Assembly (NCBI GenBank): GCA_903921785.1
Contig: CAIXRH010000125.1
Coordinates: 1 to 55,954, forward strand
Direction of reading: 5' to 3'
From: an uncultured Pseudomonadota bacterium
GTDB lineage: Bacteria > Myxococcota_A > UBA796 > SXON01
Length of the DNA stretch: 55,954 bases
Below, one piece after another: positions 15,407-23,017 of the stretch. Under the pieces are notes generated by a model, which was not told where the DNA came from, did not search any database, and saw nothing but the letters and a program-made list of their open reading frames with translations. A program made the translations under genes and the position numbers. Numbering within the stretch: position 1 is the stretch's first letter; each line of letters starts with the position of its first letter.

Positions 15407-16442
15407 TCCCCGTCTCGCGTCCATCCTCGATCGTTCCGGCGATCCCGCCACCGTCGCCTGGGCCCACGAGGGCGTCGGCGCCCTGGCCGGCCTCGCGGAC
15501 CCCGAGCTCGCCATCGCCGCGGCCGTCGCGCTCGGCAACGTCGCGGCGCTCCAGTCGGTCGAGGAGCCCAAGGCGCTGCGTAAGCTCGCCGCCGCCGGGC
15601 TCCACAAGCTCAAGAGCCGCGGCGTGTCGGTGGAGGCGAAGCTCGCCCCCAAGGCGTTCAGCCTGGGCCGCGAGGTGCTCGACGTGCCCCCCCGCGCCTT
15701 CCTCGGCGGCCCGAACGAGCTCGGGAATTTCCACATGGTGCTCACCGCCACCGACCACGAAGGCTCCTGCATCATGGAGCTCATCGTCGGCGGGGACAAG
15801 GTGCAGGATCAGCACGGCCACGCCTCCCGCCACGAGCTCCGCAGCTTCTGGAAGGACATGGAGTCCGACCGCTCCCTCCGCGAGGTCCCCTTCGTCGCCG
15901 GCCTGCACTTCGCGGACAAGTACGCCGCCGGCCGCAACCTCCACGGCTGGGGCCACTTCCTCGGCAAGGTGCCGCCCGCCGCGCTCGTCGCCGCCCGCGC
16001 GGTGAACCCGCTCACCCACGCCCTCGCCGACGACGGCAACGCGCCCGGCGGCTGGATCCTCCCCGCCTGGATCGTCCCCGGCAAGACGGTGGACGTGCTC
16101 GCCACCGGCCTCTCCGACCCCGAAGCCGGCCCCGACGGCATGGCGCCCGAGGCGGTCGAAGCGGTGATCGACGAAGCGCTCACCCCCGAGCTCGTCGCGC
16201 AGTTCGCGGCGGCCGCCGAAGCGAACGTCGCGTTCTTCCGCATGCTCGGCTACGCGAACCTCGCCGGCGAAGCGGAGGACGTGGCCGCCAAGCTGCGCGC
16301 TTCGGAAGGGAGCAAGGGCATCCCCCAGCTCCGCGCCGCGGTGCTCATCGCCGCGTTCCAGGAGCTGAACCACCGCCAGCAGGAGAAGCAGCGGGAGATC
16401 GACGACATGATGCGGATGATCGGCCAGCAGCAAGGCGAGTAG
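15399..16442 (+). CDS. conserved protein of unknown function coupled to maeB
   Basis: A 347-residue soluble-looking protein I do not recognise. The N-terminal ~85 residues are Ala/Leu-rich and helical (LAGLADPELAIAAAVALGNV, ALRKLAAAGLHKLKSRG), reminiscent of HEAT-like repeats. The middle contains NELGNFHMVLTATDHEGSC and an acidic/aromatic stretch; the C-terminus is a charged helix ending QQEKQREIDDMMRMI. I choose the ATG at 15399 because a GGAG lies 7 bases before it; an in-frame ATG at 15378 is possible. It overlaps the maeB stop by 8 bases, so the two are probably co-translated. Confidence 0.7.
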   Translation: MADPRLASILDRSGDPATVAWAHEGVGALAGLADPELAIAAAVALGNVAALQSVEEPKALRKLAAAGLHKLKSRGVSVEAKLAPKAFSLGREVLDVPPRAFLGGPNELGNFHMVLTATDHEGSCIMELIVGGDKVQDQHGHASRHELRSFWKDMESDRSLREVPFVAGLHFADKYAAGRNLHGWGHFLGKVPPAALVAARAVNPLTHALADDGNAPGGWILPAWIVPGKTVDVLATGLSDPEAGPDGMAPEAVEAVIDEALTPELVAQFAAAAEANVAFFRMLGYANLAGEAEDVAAKLRASEGSKGIPQLRAAVLIAAFQELNHRQQEKQREIDDMMRMIGQQQGE

Positions 16443-16445
16443 TCC

Positions 16446-16745
16446 GTGGGGCCGCGCGCCGCGCTGGCCGTGATCCCGGCGCTCTGCGTCGTGCCCGCGG
16501 CCTACGCGATCCAGCGGCTCTACGAGGTCCTGTTCGTCGTGCAGTTCGATCCCGCGCAGGCCCCGCCCTCGCCGAGCATCGCGCTGTTCTGGCGTGCCGG
16601 CGTGGCGGCGGCGTTGGCGTTCGGCAGCCTGGGACCGCTCTTCCAGCTGGGCGAGCGCTCGCCGGCCGCGGCGATGCGGCTCGCCGAAGCGTCGCTGATC
16701 GTCTCCGCCGTGCTCCTCGCGGCGCAGGCCCTGGTGGCGCCATGA
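16446..16745 (+). CDS. small three-helix membrane protein, unknown
   Basis: A 99-residue protein from a GTG start 3 bases after the previous stop. Three hydrophobic segments (about 7-24, 47-67 and 78-97) indicate an integral inner-membrane protein. Function not recognised. Close spacing with its neighbours on both sides suggests one transcription unit from maeB to the membrane protein at 16777. Confidence 0.6.
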   Translation: MGPRAALAVIPALCVVPAAYAIQRLYEVLFVVQFDPAQAPPSPSIALFWRAGVAAALAFGSLGPLFQLGERSPAAAMRLAEASLIVSAVLLAAQALVAP

Positions 16746-16776
16746 CCTCGGCCCACCGCCGGCCCGGAGGCTCCGC

Positions 16777-17223
16777 GTGAGCCTCCTCGCTCTCCGCGTC
16801 CTCGAACACGTCCACGGCCACCTCGGCTGGCTGACCGTGATCGCCCTGGTACACCCGGCGATCCTGCTCCGTCGCCCGGCGCGTCGCGCCCCGCTGGCCG
16901 CCCTGCTGGCCACGCTCCTGGTCACGCTCACGGCTTCGCTCGGCGCCGCGACGTACCCCAGCTACCGCACGCTCCTGAAGCAGGCGTTGTTCAAGGAAAC
17001 TCCGACGATCGGCTGGATGTTCGAGCGCAAGGAGCACCTCGCGATCGGCGTGCTGGCGTTCGCGTGGGTGGGCCTCGTCGCGCACCTCTGGGCGCCGCGA
17101 TTGGAGGGGGAAGCCCGCGTGCGGCTCGCCACGCTGGCCTGGCGGGCGTACGCGATCGCCGCCACCTTCGCGGCGTTGGTGGCGGGGATCGGCACCCTGG
17201 TCGCGGTGACGACCTCGTTCTGA
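16777..17223 (+). CDS. four-helix membrane protein, unknown
   Basis: A 148-residue integral membrane protein with a GTG start. The first helix region is histidine-rich (EHVHGHLGWLTVIALVHP). A loop with ATYPSYRTLLKQALF and GWMFERKEHLAIG precedes the third helix. The His pattern is reminiscent of haem- or metal-binding membrane proteins, but I cannot assign it. It lies 31 bases after the small membrane protein and ends beside repeat family B copy 2, which separates it from a convergent gene. Confidence 0.65.
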   Translation: MSLLALRVLEHVHGHLGWLTVIALVHPAILLRRPARRAPLAALLATLLVTLTASLGAATYPSYRTLLKQALFKETPTIGWMFERKEHLAIGVLAFAWVGLVAHLWAPRLEGEARVRLATLAWRAYAIAATFAALVAGIGTLVAVTTSF

Positions 17224-17230
17224 CCGCCCA

Positions 17231-17303
17231 TCTGGGCGATGCGCCGGGCCCGGTCCGGACGCGGGCATCGTCCGCTGCGCATCGCGGCGCCGCCGGGCGA
17301 CGG
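17231..17303 (+). repeat. repeat family B, copy 2 (imperfect palindrome)
   Basis: Begins TCTGGGCGATGCGC. GCGATGCGC (17236-17244) pairs with GCGCATCGC (17277-17285), with an inner CCGG/CCGG stem in place of the CGGA/TCCG of copy 1. It ends CGCGGCGCCGCCGGGCG. It occupies nearly all of the gap between two convergent genes. Confidence 0.75.
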
Positions 17304-17308
17304 CCGGA

Positions 17309-18718
17309 CTACTGGCGGCGCACCCGCCACAACGTCCAGCGCCCGTCCCGCTCCAGGTCGTCCGCCAGCTCGGCGAGGGTCCGTACGTGGTCCAGGCTCC
17401 CGGTCACCACGAAGCCGATGCCGCGGGCGCGGAGCGCCGCGCGGACCGTGTCGACGTCGCCGCCGAGCTCGGAGAGATGCGTGGGTGAAAGCGGGGTTCC
17501 GTCCGGGATGCGGTCCCAGGAGACCAGCTCCGGGGCGCCGATGAGGCCGTCCACGGCGACGCAGGCCCAGGGCACCGCCTCGACCATCACCCGCAGCCCG
17601 GGGGCGGCGGCGAGCTCGCCGCGGGTGCGCGCCGCGATGCGCGCGGTGTCCGTGTCGTAGCCGCCGGGCACCGGCGCCCAGAACGGCAGGCACGCCGCCG
17701 CGGCCACGATCCCCGCCCCAATGCGCCGCTCCCGCGACCATCGGGCCAGGTACGGGGCCGCGAAGATCGGCAGCACGAGCGCGTGCCCGAGCCACACCCG
17801 CGCCGGGTTGTGCGCCCCGGCGAAGCCCAGCGCGCCCGCGAGGAGGTACGCGATCGCGGTTCCCCCCCAGAGCGCCAGGATCGGCCGCAACCGCCGGTCC
17901 TCCCGCGTGGCCCAGGCGCCGAGCGCCGCCAGGACCAACGCCGGGCCGCAGCCCTGGAGCAGGTCGAACACGAGCCCCGAGAGGTAGTCGACGCCGCGGG
18001 CGCTCCCGGGGTTCGCCGACAACATCTCGCGGGAGTGGAGGAGGAAGCTCACGTCCCGGTTCCACGCCCACTCCAGCGCCGTCCACGCGAGGGGGACCGC
18101 GAGGGCGGCCGCCGCGCCCGCCGCCCGGCGGAGCCGCGACGCCTCCGCCGCGTCCACCGCGAGCGCCACCGCCGCGCCCACCGCCACGGCCCACGCCTCG
18201 TAGCGACAGAGCGCCGCGAGCGCCGCACCAGCGATCACCTCGGTACGGGCCCCACGATCGCCGGTCTGCCGCCGGATCAGGCCGTGCACCACCAGCGCGA
18301 ACCCGAGCGCGCCCGGCGGCTCCGCCAGCGCCGAGAGCCCGAGCCACGCCGGCCAGCGGCTCCCCAGCACGATCGCGGCGGCGAGGAGCCGGGCGGGCGC
18401 GGGCGCCCCGAGCCGGCGCGCGGCGTCCGACGCGAGGACCACGGCGGCCGTGATCGCCGCGAGGTTCACCAGCGCCGGGGCGGCGTGCAGCGGCGCACCG
18501 AAGGCCAGGAGCAGCCCGACGAGCCAGGCGGCGCCCGGCGGCCAGACGTCGGTGGGGAAGAGCGTGCCGTGGGCCACCCGCCAGCCGTCGAGCGTGCGGG
18601 AGAAGTCGTCTTCGGAGAGCGAGAACACTTCGACGTCGAGCGTGGCGCGCCACGCGAGGACCGCGAGCGGCCAGAGCAGCAGCCAGGCTTCCGCGGGGAG
18701 GCGACGGAGCGCGTTCAA
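17309..18718 (-). CDS. polytopic membrane glycosyltransferase-like protein (GT-C-like)
   Basis: A 469-residue protein with about ten hydrophobic segments, then a soluble C-terminal domain of ~120 residues. The first extracytoplasmic loop has SEDDFSRTLDGWRVAHG, resembling the acidic catalytic loop of GT-C/ArnT/PMT-like transferases that use polyprenyl-phosphate sugars; the assignment is inferred. No ATG fits. A TTG at 18718 overlaps the TGA of the upstream 79-codon gene (TTGA), which is strong evidence for the start. It is the last gene of a stop/start-overlapping chain. Confidence 0.65.
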   Translation of the reverse strand: MNALRRLPAEAWLLLWPLAVLAWRATLDVEVFSLSEDDFSRTLDGWRVAHGTLFPTDVWPPGAAWLVGLLLAFGAPLHAAPALVNLAAITAAVVLASDAARRLGAPAPARLLAAAIVLGSRWPAWLGLSALAEPPGALGFALVVHGLIRRQTGDRGARTEVIAGAALAALCRYEAWAVAVGAAVALAVDAAEASRLRRAAGAAAALAVPLAWTALEWAWNRDVSFLLHSREMLSANPGSARGVDYLSGLVFDLLQGCGPALVLAALGAWATREDRRLRPILALWGGTAIAYLLAGALGFAGAHNPARVWLGHALVLPIFAAPYLARWSRERRIGAGIVAAAACLPFWAPVPGGYDTDTARIAARTRGELAAAPGLRVMVEAVPWACVAVDGLIGAPELVSWDRIPDGTPLSPTHLSELGGDVDTVRAALRARGIGFVVTGSLDHVRTLAELADDLERDGRWTLWRVRRQ

Positions 18719-18954
18719 CGCGGCATCGGGGCGAGCGGCCAGTCCCAGGTGGCGCCGCAGGCGGTGCGGATGACCACGCGGTCGTTCCGCGCGCGCACGC
18801 CGCCCGGGCCGCGCCGCGCGACCGTCACCAGCTCCGGCGCGCCCTCGGGACGCCGATCGGCGCTGGCCATCCGCTCCCCGAGCCACACCTGCGCCGGGCC
18901 GCCGGGGCTCCCGAGCGCAGGCAGCGGCGCGGGATCGACGACGGGCGGGATCAT
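18715..18954 (-). CDS. small protein in coupled operon, unknown
   Basis: A 79-residue protein with no recognised domain and no signal peptide (MIPPVVDPAPLPALGSPGG...). Its reality is supported by ATGA overlap with the gene before it (18951-18954) and TTGA overlap with the gene after it. Its C-terminal half (VVIRTACGATWDWPLAPMPR) contains one Cys. Confidence 0.5.
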   Translation of the reverse strand: MIPPVVDPAPLPALGSPGGPAQVWLGERMASADRRPEGAPELVTVARRGPGGVRARNDRVVIRTACGATWDWPLAPMPR

Positions 18955-19724
18955 TCGGGAAGGTATCGCGGAGGCCCGGGCCTGGGGGGCGTTGCGGGGG
19001 GCTCGCCCCCCGCCCCAAGATCAAGAACCTGCCCACCGCGGACCCTCGGCGGCCCTGCGGAATCGCCCGGCCAGCACCCCGGATCGGCGATGCCGTCGCA
19101 GTCGTCGTCGATCCCGTTGCAGACCTCGGTGGCCGCCGGGTTCACCGCGGGGTCGTCGGGAGCGCAGTCGTCGCCGTCGTTGTAGCCATCGCCGTCGGCG
19201 TCCGCCCCGGCGGGCTCCAGCGTGGAGCCGTGGTAGGCGTACGTTCCGCAGGGCAACGCCGAGAAGTCGACCGTGCCCAACGCGTCGGAGGCCGTGCCCC
19301 AGGCCACCTTTCCGGAGTCAACCGCGAGGGTCGCCTCGCCGTACCCGCCAACCGACGCCGTCGAGCCAGCACCAAAGTAGGTGATCGAGAAGTCGCGATC
19401 GGGCCCATCCTCGTACAGCACATCGCTGGCATGAAGGCCCGACTGGTAGTCTCCATCCACCACGCCGTCGGCGGCGGAGAACCAGAGCGTCGCGCCGGCC
19501 TGGGTGGGGTCCGTGAGCGAATCCTCCGCCCCGCGAGCCCACTCGTCGCAGTCGAGCGCCCGAGTGGACAGCAACACCGTTGTCACCCTGAATTCGGGCG
19601 TTCCGGAGCCGATCTCCATCCACAACGACGCGCCGAGTGGGCCGATGAGGAAGCCGAGGTCCCCCTTTGGGAGCACGCCGTTCCCCAAGGGTGCGCACGC
19701 GACCATCCCGAGCAGGAGGATCAT
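18951..19724 (-). CDS. lipoprotein with MopE-type metal-binding motif
   Basis: A 257-residue predicted lipoprotein with a very short signal (MILLLGMVAC). A ~150-residue beta-rich domain is followed by the motif DADGDGYNDGDDCAPDDP and CNGIDDDCDG, the Asp/Cys-rich calcium- or copper-binding repeat named after MopE and common in myxobacterial surface proteins. The C-terminal tail after WPGDSAGPP is translated from a GC-rich hairpin (18994-19013) and may not be ancestral. The start overlaps the upstream lipoprotein stop (ATGA) and the end overlaps the 79-residue gene, so the genes are translationally coupled. Confidence 0.75.
   Translation of the reverse strand: MILLLGMVACAPLGNGVLPKGDLGFLIGPLGASLWMEIGSGTPEFRVTTVLLSTRALDCDEWARGAEDSLTDPTQAGATLWFSAADGVVDGDYQSGLHASDVLYEDGPDRDFSITYFGAGSTASVGGYGEATLAVDSGKVAWGTASDALGTVDFSALPCGTYAYHGSTLEPAGADADGDGYNDGDDCAPDDPAVNPAATEVCNGIDDDCDGIADPGCWPGDSAGPPRVRGGQVLDLGAGGEPPATPPRPGPPRYLPE
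18994..19013. repeat. GC hairpin GCGGGGGG/CCCCCCGC with CTCG loop
   Basis: Perfect 8-bp stem (18994-19001 with 19006-19013) inside the 3' end of the MopE-like gene. Sequences of this shape are usually intergenic REP-like or terminator hairpins; here one is translated into the Gly/Pro-rich tail. Confidence 0.5.
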
Positions 19725-20353
19725 GGCGCCCCCCCGCTGTCCGCGAGCTCATCGGAACAATTCGTCGCGCGGAAGGACGCATCCAGGGTGGACGTGTGCA
19801 GGCTTCCAGAGACCTCCGCATCGTCCGCACCGGTGATCTGGAGGGGGCCCGTGAGCTCCGAGAGGGTCCAGACCTGCGAATCGGCCCACCCGTCCGCGGC
19901 GGCCATCCGGGTCGCTCCGCCCGCCTCCGACAGCGACAACCCACCCAGAAGGTAGGTTCCGGGCCAGTCGAGCGCCGCTCCGTCCGCCGCCATCCATGCG
20001 AACGCGAGCAGGAGGCCGGAGTCGTCTTCCAAGGCCGGGCTCGAGGACTGGGCGAAGGCGAGGTCGGCGTCACACGACAGAGTTCCCGCCGTCAGGAGCA
20101 CGACCCCTTCGCCATAGGCGATCCCTCCGTCGCTCAACTCGAACCAATAGTCCGGATCAAAATCCGAGTACGCGAACTGGCCGGCGTCCGGGGTGCCGAA
20201 GGGGGCGGGATAGAACACCGCATGATCGAGCGCCCCCGCGTCGAACGGGAACGACGCCCCGAGCGAAGCGGCCGCCGCCGCCCCGCCAACGGGCAGGTCG
20301 CCGCAGCCGATGCCGAGCGCCGCCACCGCACCGAGGAGCAGCGCGCGGCTCAT
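19721..20353 (-). CDS. lipoprotein of unknown function
   Basis: A 210-residue predicted lipoprotein (MSRALLLGAVAALGIGCG, lipidated Cys at residue 17). The mature part is acidic and beta-rich with two further cysteines (LSCDADL, TNCSDEL) likely to form a disulfide. Its layout resembles that of the lipoproteins on both sides (aromatic Gly-Thr-Tyr phrases, closing Cys), suggesting a locally amplified family. It overlaps the frameshifted lipoprotein upstream by 4 bases and the MopE-like gene downstream by 4. Confidence 0.7.
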   Translation of the reverse strand: MSRALLLGAVAALGIGCGDLPVGGAAAAASLGASFPFDAGALDHAVFYPAPFGTPDAGQFAYSDFDPDYWFELSDGGIAYGEGVVLLTAGTLSCDADLAFAQSSSPALEDDSGLLLAFAWMAADGAALDWPGTYLLGGLSLSEAGGATRMAAADGWADSQVWTLSELTGPLQITGADDAEVSGSLHTSTLDASFRATNCSDELADSGGAP

Positions 20354-20995
20354 TCTTCCTCCCGTTGACCGCAGTCCTTCGCAGTGAACGTGGCCTCGTA
20401 GGTGGTCGTGCGCACGGTGCCGGCGATGGCTCCCTCCGCCGTCAACTGGACGTCGGCGCGATCGTAGGGGTCGCCGGTGGCCCCGTACACTTCGGAGCTG
20501 TACTCATCCCAGACCGTGCCGTCCGCGAAGACGTAGCCATGAAAGGTACGCTTGACCGCCCCTCCGGCCACCCCGGAGACGCCGAAGCGGCCACTCCAAT
20601 AGGTGCCAGGCCAGCCCGGATCTTCCGCGCTCCCCCCGCCCGCCGTGTCGGCCGTCTCCACGTACAACGTACGTTTGAGCCGAAGCACCCCCCCCCGACT
20701 CCGACCATGCGAGCCCACCCTCGGCCGTAGGGGAGAAGTCGGCCGCGGTGGCCTCGGCGCAGGTGTGCTCCCCCGAGGTGAGGTAGACGGTCCCCGCGCC
20801 GCCGCCTTGCGGGTACGGCGAGTCGGCGTCCTCGACGAACAGCACGGACGCGACCTCGCCCAACGGCAGCGCCCCCTCCCCGAGGCCGTGCATCGTTCCC
20901 GTCCCCTCCGGCCCAGGGCAACCGCAGACGCCCACGACCAACGCCGCCACGAAGCCAGATCCGCCAGCGGATCGGAGCGCCGGCGAGGCCCCCAC
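20350..20995 (-). pseudogene. lipoprotein gene interrupted by a frameshift in a G9 tract
   Basis: A lipoprotein reading frame starts with a GTG at 20995 (overlapping the def stop as TAGTG), with the signal MGASPALRSAGGSGFVAALV and a lipobox ending GVCGC. It runs to a run of nine G on the coding strand (20688-20696). The rest of the protein (LKRTLYVETADTAGG ... EATFTAKDCGQREEE) continues in the next frame and ends at 20350, overlapping the next gene by 4 bases. Removing one G restores a single ~214-codon frame. It could be a sequencing error, a pseudogene or a slippage-based ON/OFF switch; the sequence alone does not decide. Confidence 0.75.
20688..20696 (-). repeat. homopolymeric G9 tract (C9 on + strand) at the lipoprotein frameshift
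   Basis: Nine consecutive C on the + strand. In coding sense, G8 would join the two halves of the lipoprotein gene. Tracts of this length are prone both to polymerase slippage in cells and to sequencing error. Confidence 0.9.
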
Positions 20996-21561
20996 TACCA
21001 GCCGTCCTCGACCGACCCGTCCGCCCGGACCTTCACCTTCTGGCGCTTCTGGAGGTACCGCCCCTTCTTCAGGCGGGACACCCGATCGAGGATGACCACC
21101 CCTTCGAGGTGGTCCATCTCGTGCTGCACCACGATCGCGTCGTAGCCTTCGAACCACTTCTGGTAGGGCTTCCCGGACTCATCGAGGTAGCGGACGTGCA
21201 CGCGGCGCGGCCGGGTGATGTTCTCCTCGAACTCGGGCACCGAGAGGCAGCCCTCTTCGTAGAGCATCTTCTCCGAGCTCGCCTCGATGATCTGCGGGTT
21301 CACCAGCGCGAGGAAGCGCGGGTTGGTGGGGCGCCCGTTGTCGTCCTGCTCCGAGGTGCTGTTGCCCGGATCGACCACGATCACCCGGCGGAGGTCGCCG
21401 CACTGGGGGGCGGCGAGGCCCACGCCCGGGGCGGCGTACATCGTCTCCGCGAGGTCGGAGATGAACCGCGCGAGGTCCTCCCCGAATTCGCCGGGCCCGA
21501 CGTGACGGCACTTCTTCGTCAGGATCGGGTTGGGGACGGTGAGGATCTGGAGCACGGCCAT
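20995..21561 (-). CDS. def: peptide deformylase
   Basis: Removes the N-formyl group from nascent proteins; a cytoplasmic metalloenzyme of 188 residues. All three family motifs are intact: GVGLAAPQ, EGCLSVP (metal-binding Cys) and QHEMDHLEG (two metal-binding His and the catalytic Glu). A ~12-residue insertion rich in Asp/Asn/Ser (STSEQDDNGRPTNPRF) lies between motifs 1 and 2. The C-terminal tail is basic. It heads a minus-strand chain; its TAG stop overlaps the GTG start of the following lipoprotein gene by one base, an odd pairing of a housekeeping enzyme with lipoproteins. Confidence 0.96.
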   Translation of the reverse strand: MAVLQILTVPNPILTKKCRHVGPGEFGEDLARFISDLAETMYAAPGVGLAAPQCGDLRRVIVVDPGNSTSEQDDNGRPTNPRFLALVNPQIIEASSEKMLYEEGCLSVPEFEENITRPRRVHVRYLDESGKPYQKWFEGYDAIVVQHEMDHLEGVVILDRVSRLKKGRYLQKRQKVKVRADGSVEDGW

Positions 21562-21766
21562 GCCGCGACGGTATCAAGGAACCGCAGCGCCGTCCGCTGA
21601 CCCGGCAGTGGTCGATCTCACCGCCGCGGCGCCCCGTCCGGGCGAACACGCTGGCCGACGCGCCGCAGCACGTGCCGCCCCGCGTGTCCCGCCATACGCG
21701 CGCGCCAACCGCCCGACGATGATCATTGAGCCGACCCGGCCCCCCCGGTAGGCTCCCGGAGCCCGC

Positions 21767-23017
21767 ATGTACCACGGTCGTATCCCTCGCTTCAGCCCCA
21801 GCTTCAGCCCCGCCGAGGCGTTCGTCTCCGCGCGCACGCTCCTCCAGAAGCCCGACGACGTGGCCACCGTCGCCGAGTTCGAAGCCACCTTCGCCCGGTT
21901 CATCGGCGCGAAGCACGCGGTGATGACCCCGTCGGCGCGCTACGCCTTCTACCTCCTCCTCCAGGCCATGGGCATCCAGGCGGGGGACGAGGTGATCATC
22001 CCCGGGCTCACGTACTTCGCGATCCCCTCGATGGCGGCGGCCACCGGCATCAAGCCCGTCTTCGCGGACGTGGGGCTGCGTACCCACGTGCTCGACCCCG
22101 CGGCGTTCGAAGCGGCGATCACCCCGAAGACCAAGGCCGTGGTCCCCACGCACCTCTACGGCACCCCCTGCGACATGGACGCGATCAACGCGATCGCCAA
22201 GAAGCACGGGATACAGGTCATCGAGGACTGTGCCCAGTCCACCGGCGCCCGCTACAAGGGAAAGCGCGCCGGCAACCTCGGCGACGCCAGCTACTACACC
22301 TTCGGGCTCACCAAGAACATCACCACGCTCTCCGGCGCGATGATCACCACCAACGACGACGGCATCGCCGCGTCCGTGCGCGCCGCGATGAACGCCACGA
22401 CCCACGGGCCGATGGAGCGCGCCGCCAAGGAGGCGGTCACCGGGCTGGCGATGATGTTCGCCACCCACCCGATGCTCTACCCGTGGACGCTCCACCAGGC
22501 GATCGTCCTCGGGAACAAGCTGGGGAAGGACCCGCTCCACGAACGTTTCGGCGAGGCCGAGGTGCGCTACGACGGCGTCCCCACCAGCTTCGCCAAGGCC
22601 CGCCCCCGCGCGGTGCAGGCCGCCGTGGGCATGAAGCAGATCGAGCGGATCGAAGCGCTCAACGGCGCGCGCATCCGCAACGGACGTGCGCTGGACGAGG
22701 CGCTCGCCAACGTCGGCGGCATCGTCACCCCCGAGTACCCGCTCGGCGCCGAGCCGATCTACATGAGCTTCGTGGTGCACCACCCCAAGCGGGACGCGCT
22801 CATGGCCGCACTCCGCAGGCGCGGGGTGGACACGACGACCGGCTACATGAGCGACTGCTCCGACCACCCGCTGTTCCCCGAATTCCGGCGTCCGCAGCCC
22901 AACGCAGCCACGATCATCCGGGACCAGCTCCACCTCCCGGTGCACCCGCGGATGGACGCGAAGGACACCACCCACATCGCCGAGGCCGTTCGACAGGCCG
23001 TGCGCGAGGTCGGATGA
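21767..23017 (+). CDS. DegT/DnrJ/EryC1/StrS-family aminotransferase
   Basis: A PLP-dependent enzyme of 416 residues. Lys183 in YYTFGLTKNITTL is the expected Schiff-base lysine; Asp154-Cys-Ala-Gln (VIEDCAQSTGA) binds the PLP pyridine; and EVIIPGLTYFAIPSMAAATG is the family cofactor-binding region. Members aminate keto-sugars or inosose intermediates of antibiotics, lipid A and O-antigens. The gene overlaps the next radical SAM gene by 4 bases (ATGA), and a second radical SAM gene follows in the same way, so all three probably modify one small molecule. The substrate cannot be read from sequence. Confidence 0.9.
   Translation: MYHGRIPRFSPSFSPAEAFVSARTLLQKPDDVATVAEFEATFARFIGAKHAVMTPSARYAFYLLLQAMGIQAGDEVIIPGLTYFAIPSMAAATGIKPVFADVGLRTHVLDPAAFEAAITPKTKAVVPTHLYGTPCDMDAINAIAKKHGIQVIEDCAQSTGARYKGKRAGNLGDASYYTFGLTKNITTLSGAMITTNDDGIAASVRAAMNATTHGPMERAAKEAVTGLAMMFATHPMLYPWTLHQAIVLGNKLGKDPLHERFGEAEVRYDGVPTSFAKARPRAVQAAVGMKQIERIEALNGARIRNGRALDEALANVGGIVTPEYPLGAEPIYMSFVVHHPKRDALMAALRRRGVDTTTGYMSDCSDHPLFPEFRRPQPNAATIIRDQLHLPVHPRMDAKDTTHIAEAVRQAVREVG

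Noticed and set aside
13058-15799. A 913-codon minus-strand frame opposite maeB
   Set aside because: Antisense shadow; the + strand encodes a complete malic enzyme with all motifs.
21562-21766. Search for a RiPP precursor or promoter upstream of the aminotransferase/radical SAM operon
   Set aside because: No short frame with ribosome-binding site and Cys/Ser/Thr-rich core was found here or at 25263-25446; the modification of a small molecule is more likely.
21767-23017. The DegT aminotransferase as the missing GnnB
   Set aside because: It is ~19 kb from the lpx genes and coupled to radical SAM enzymes, so a link to lipid A is unsupported.
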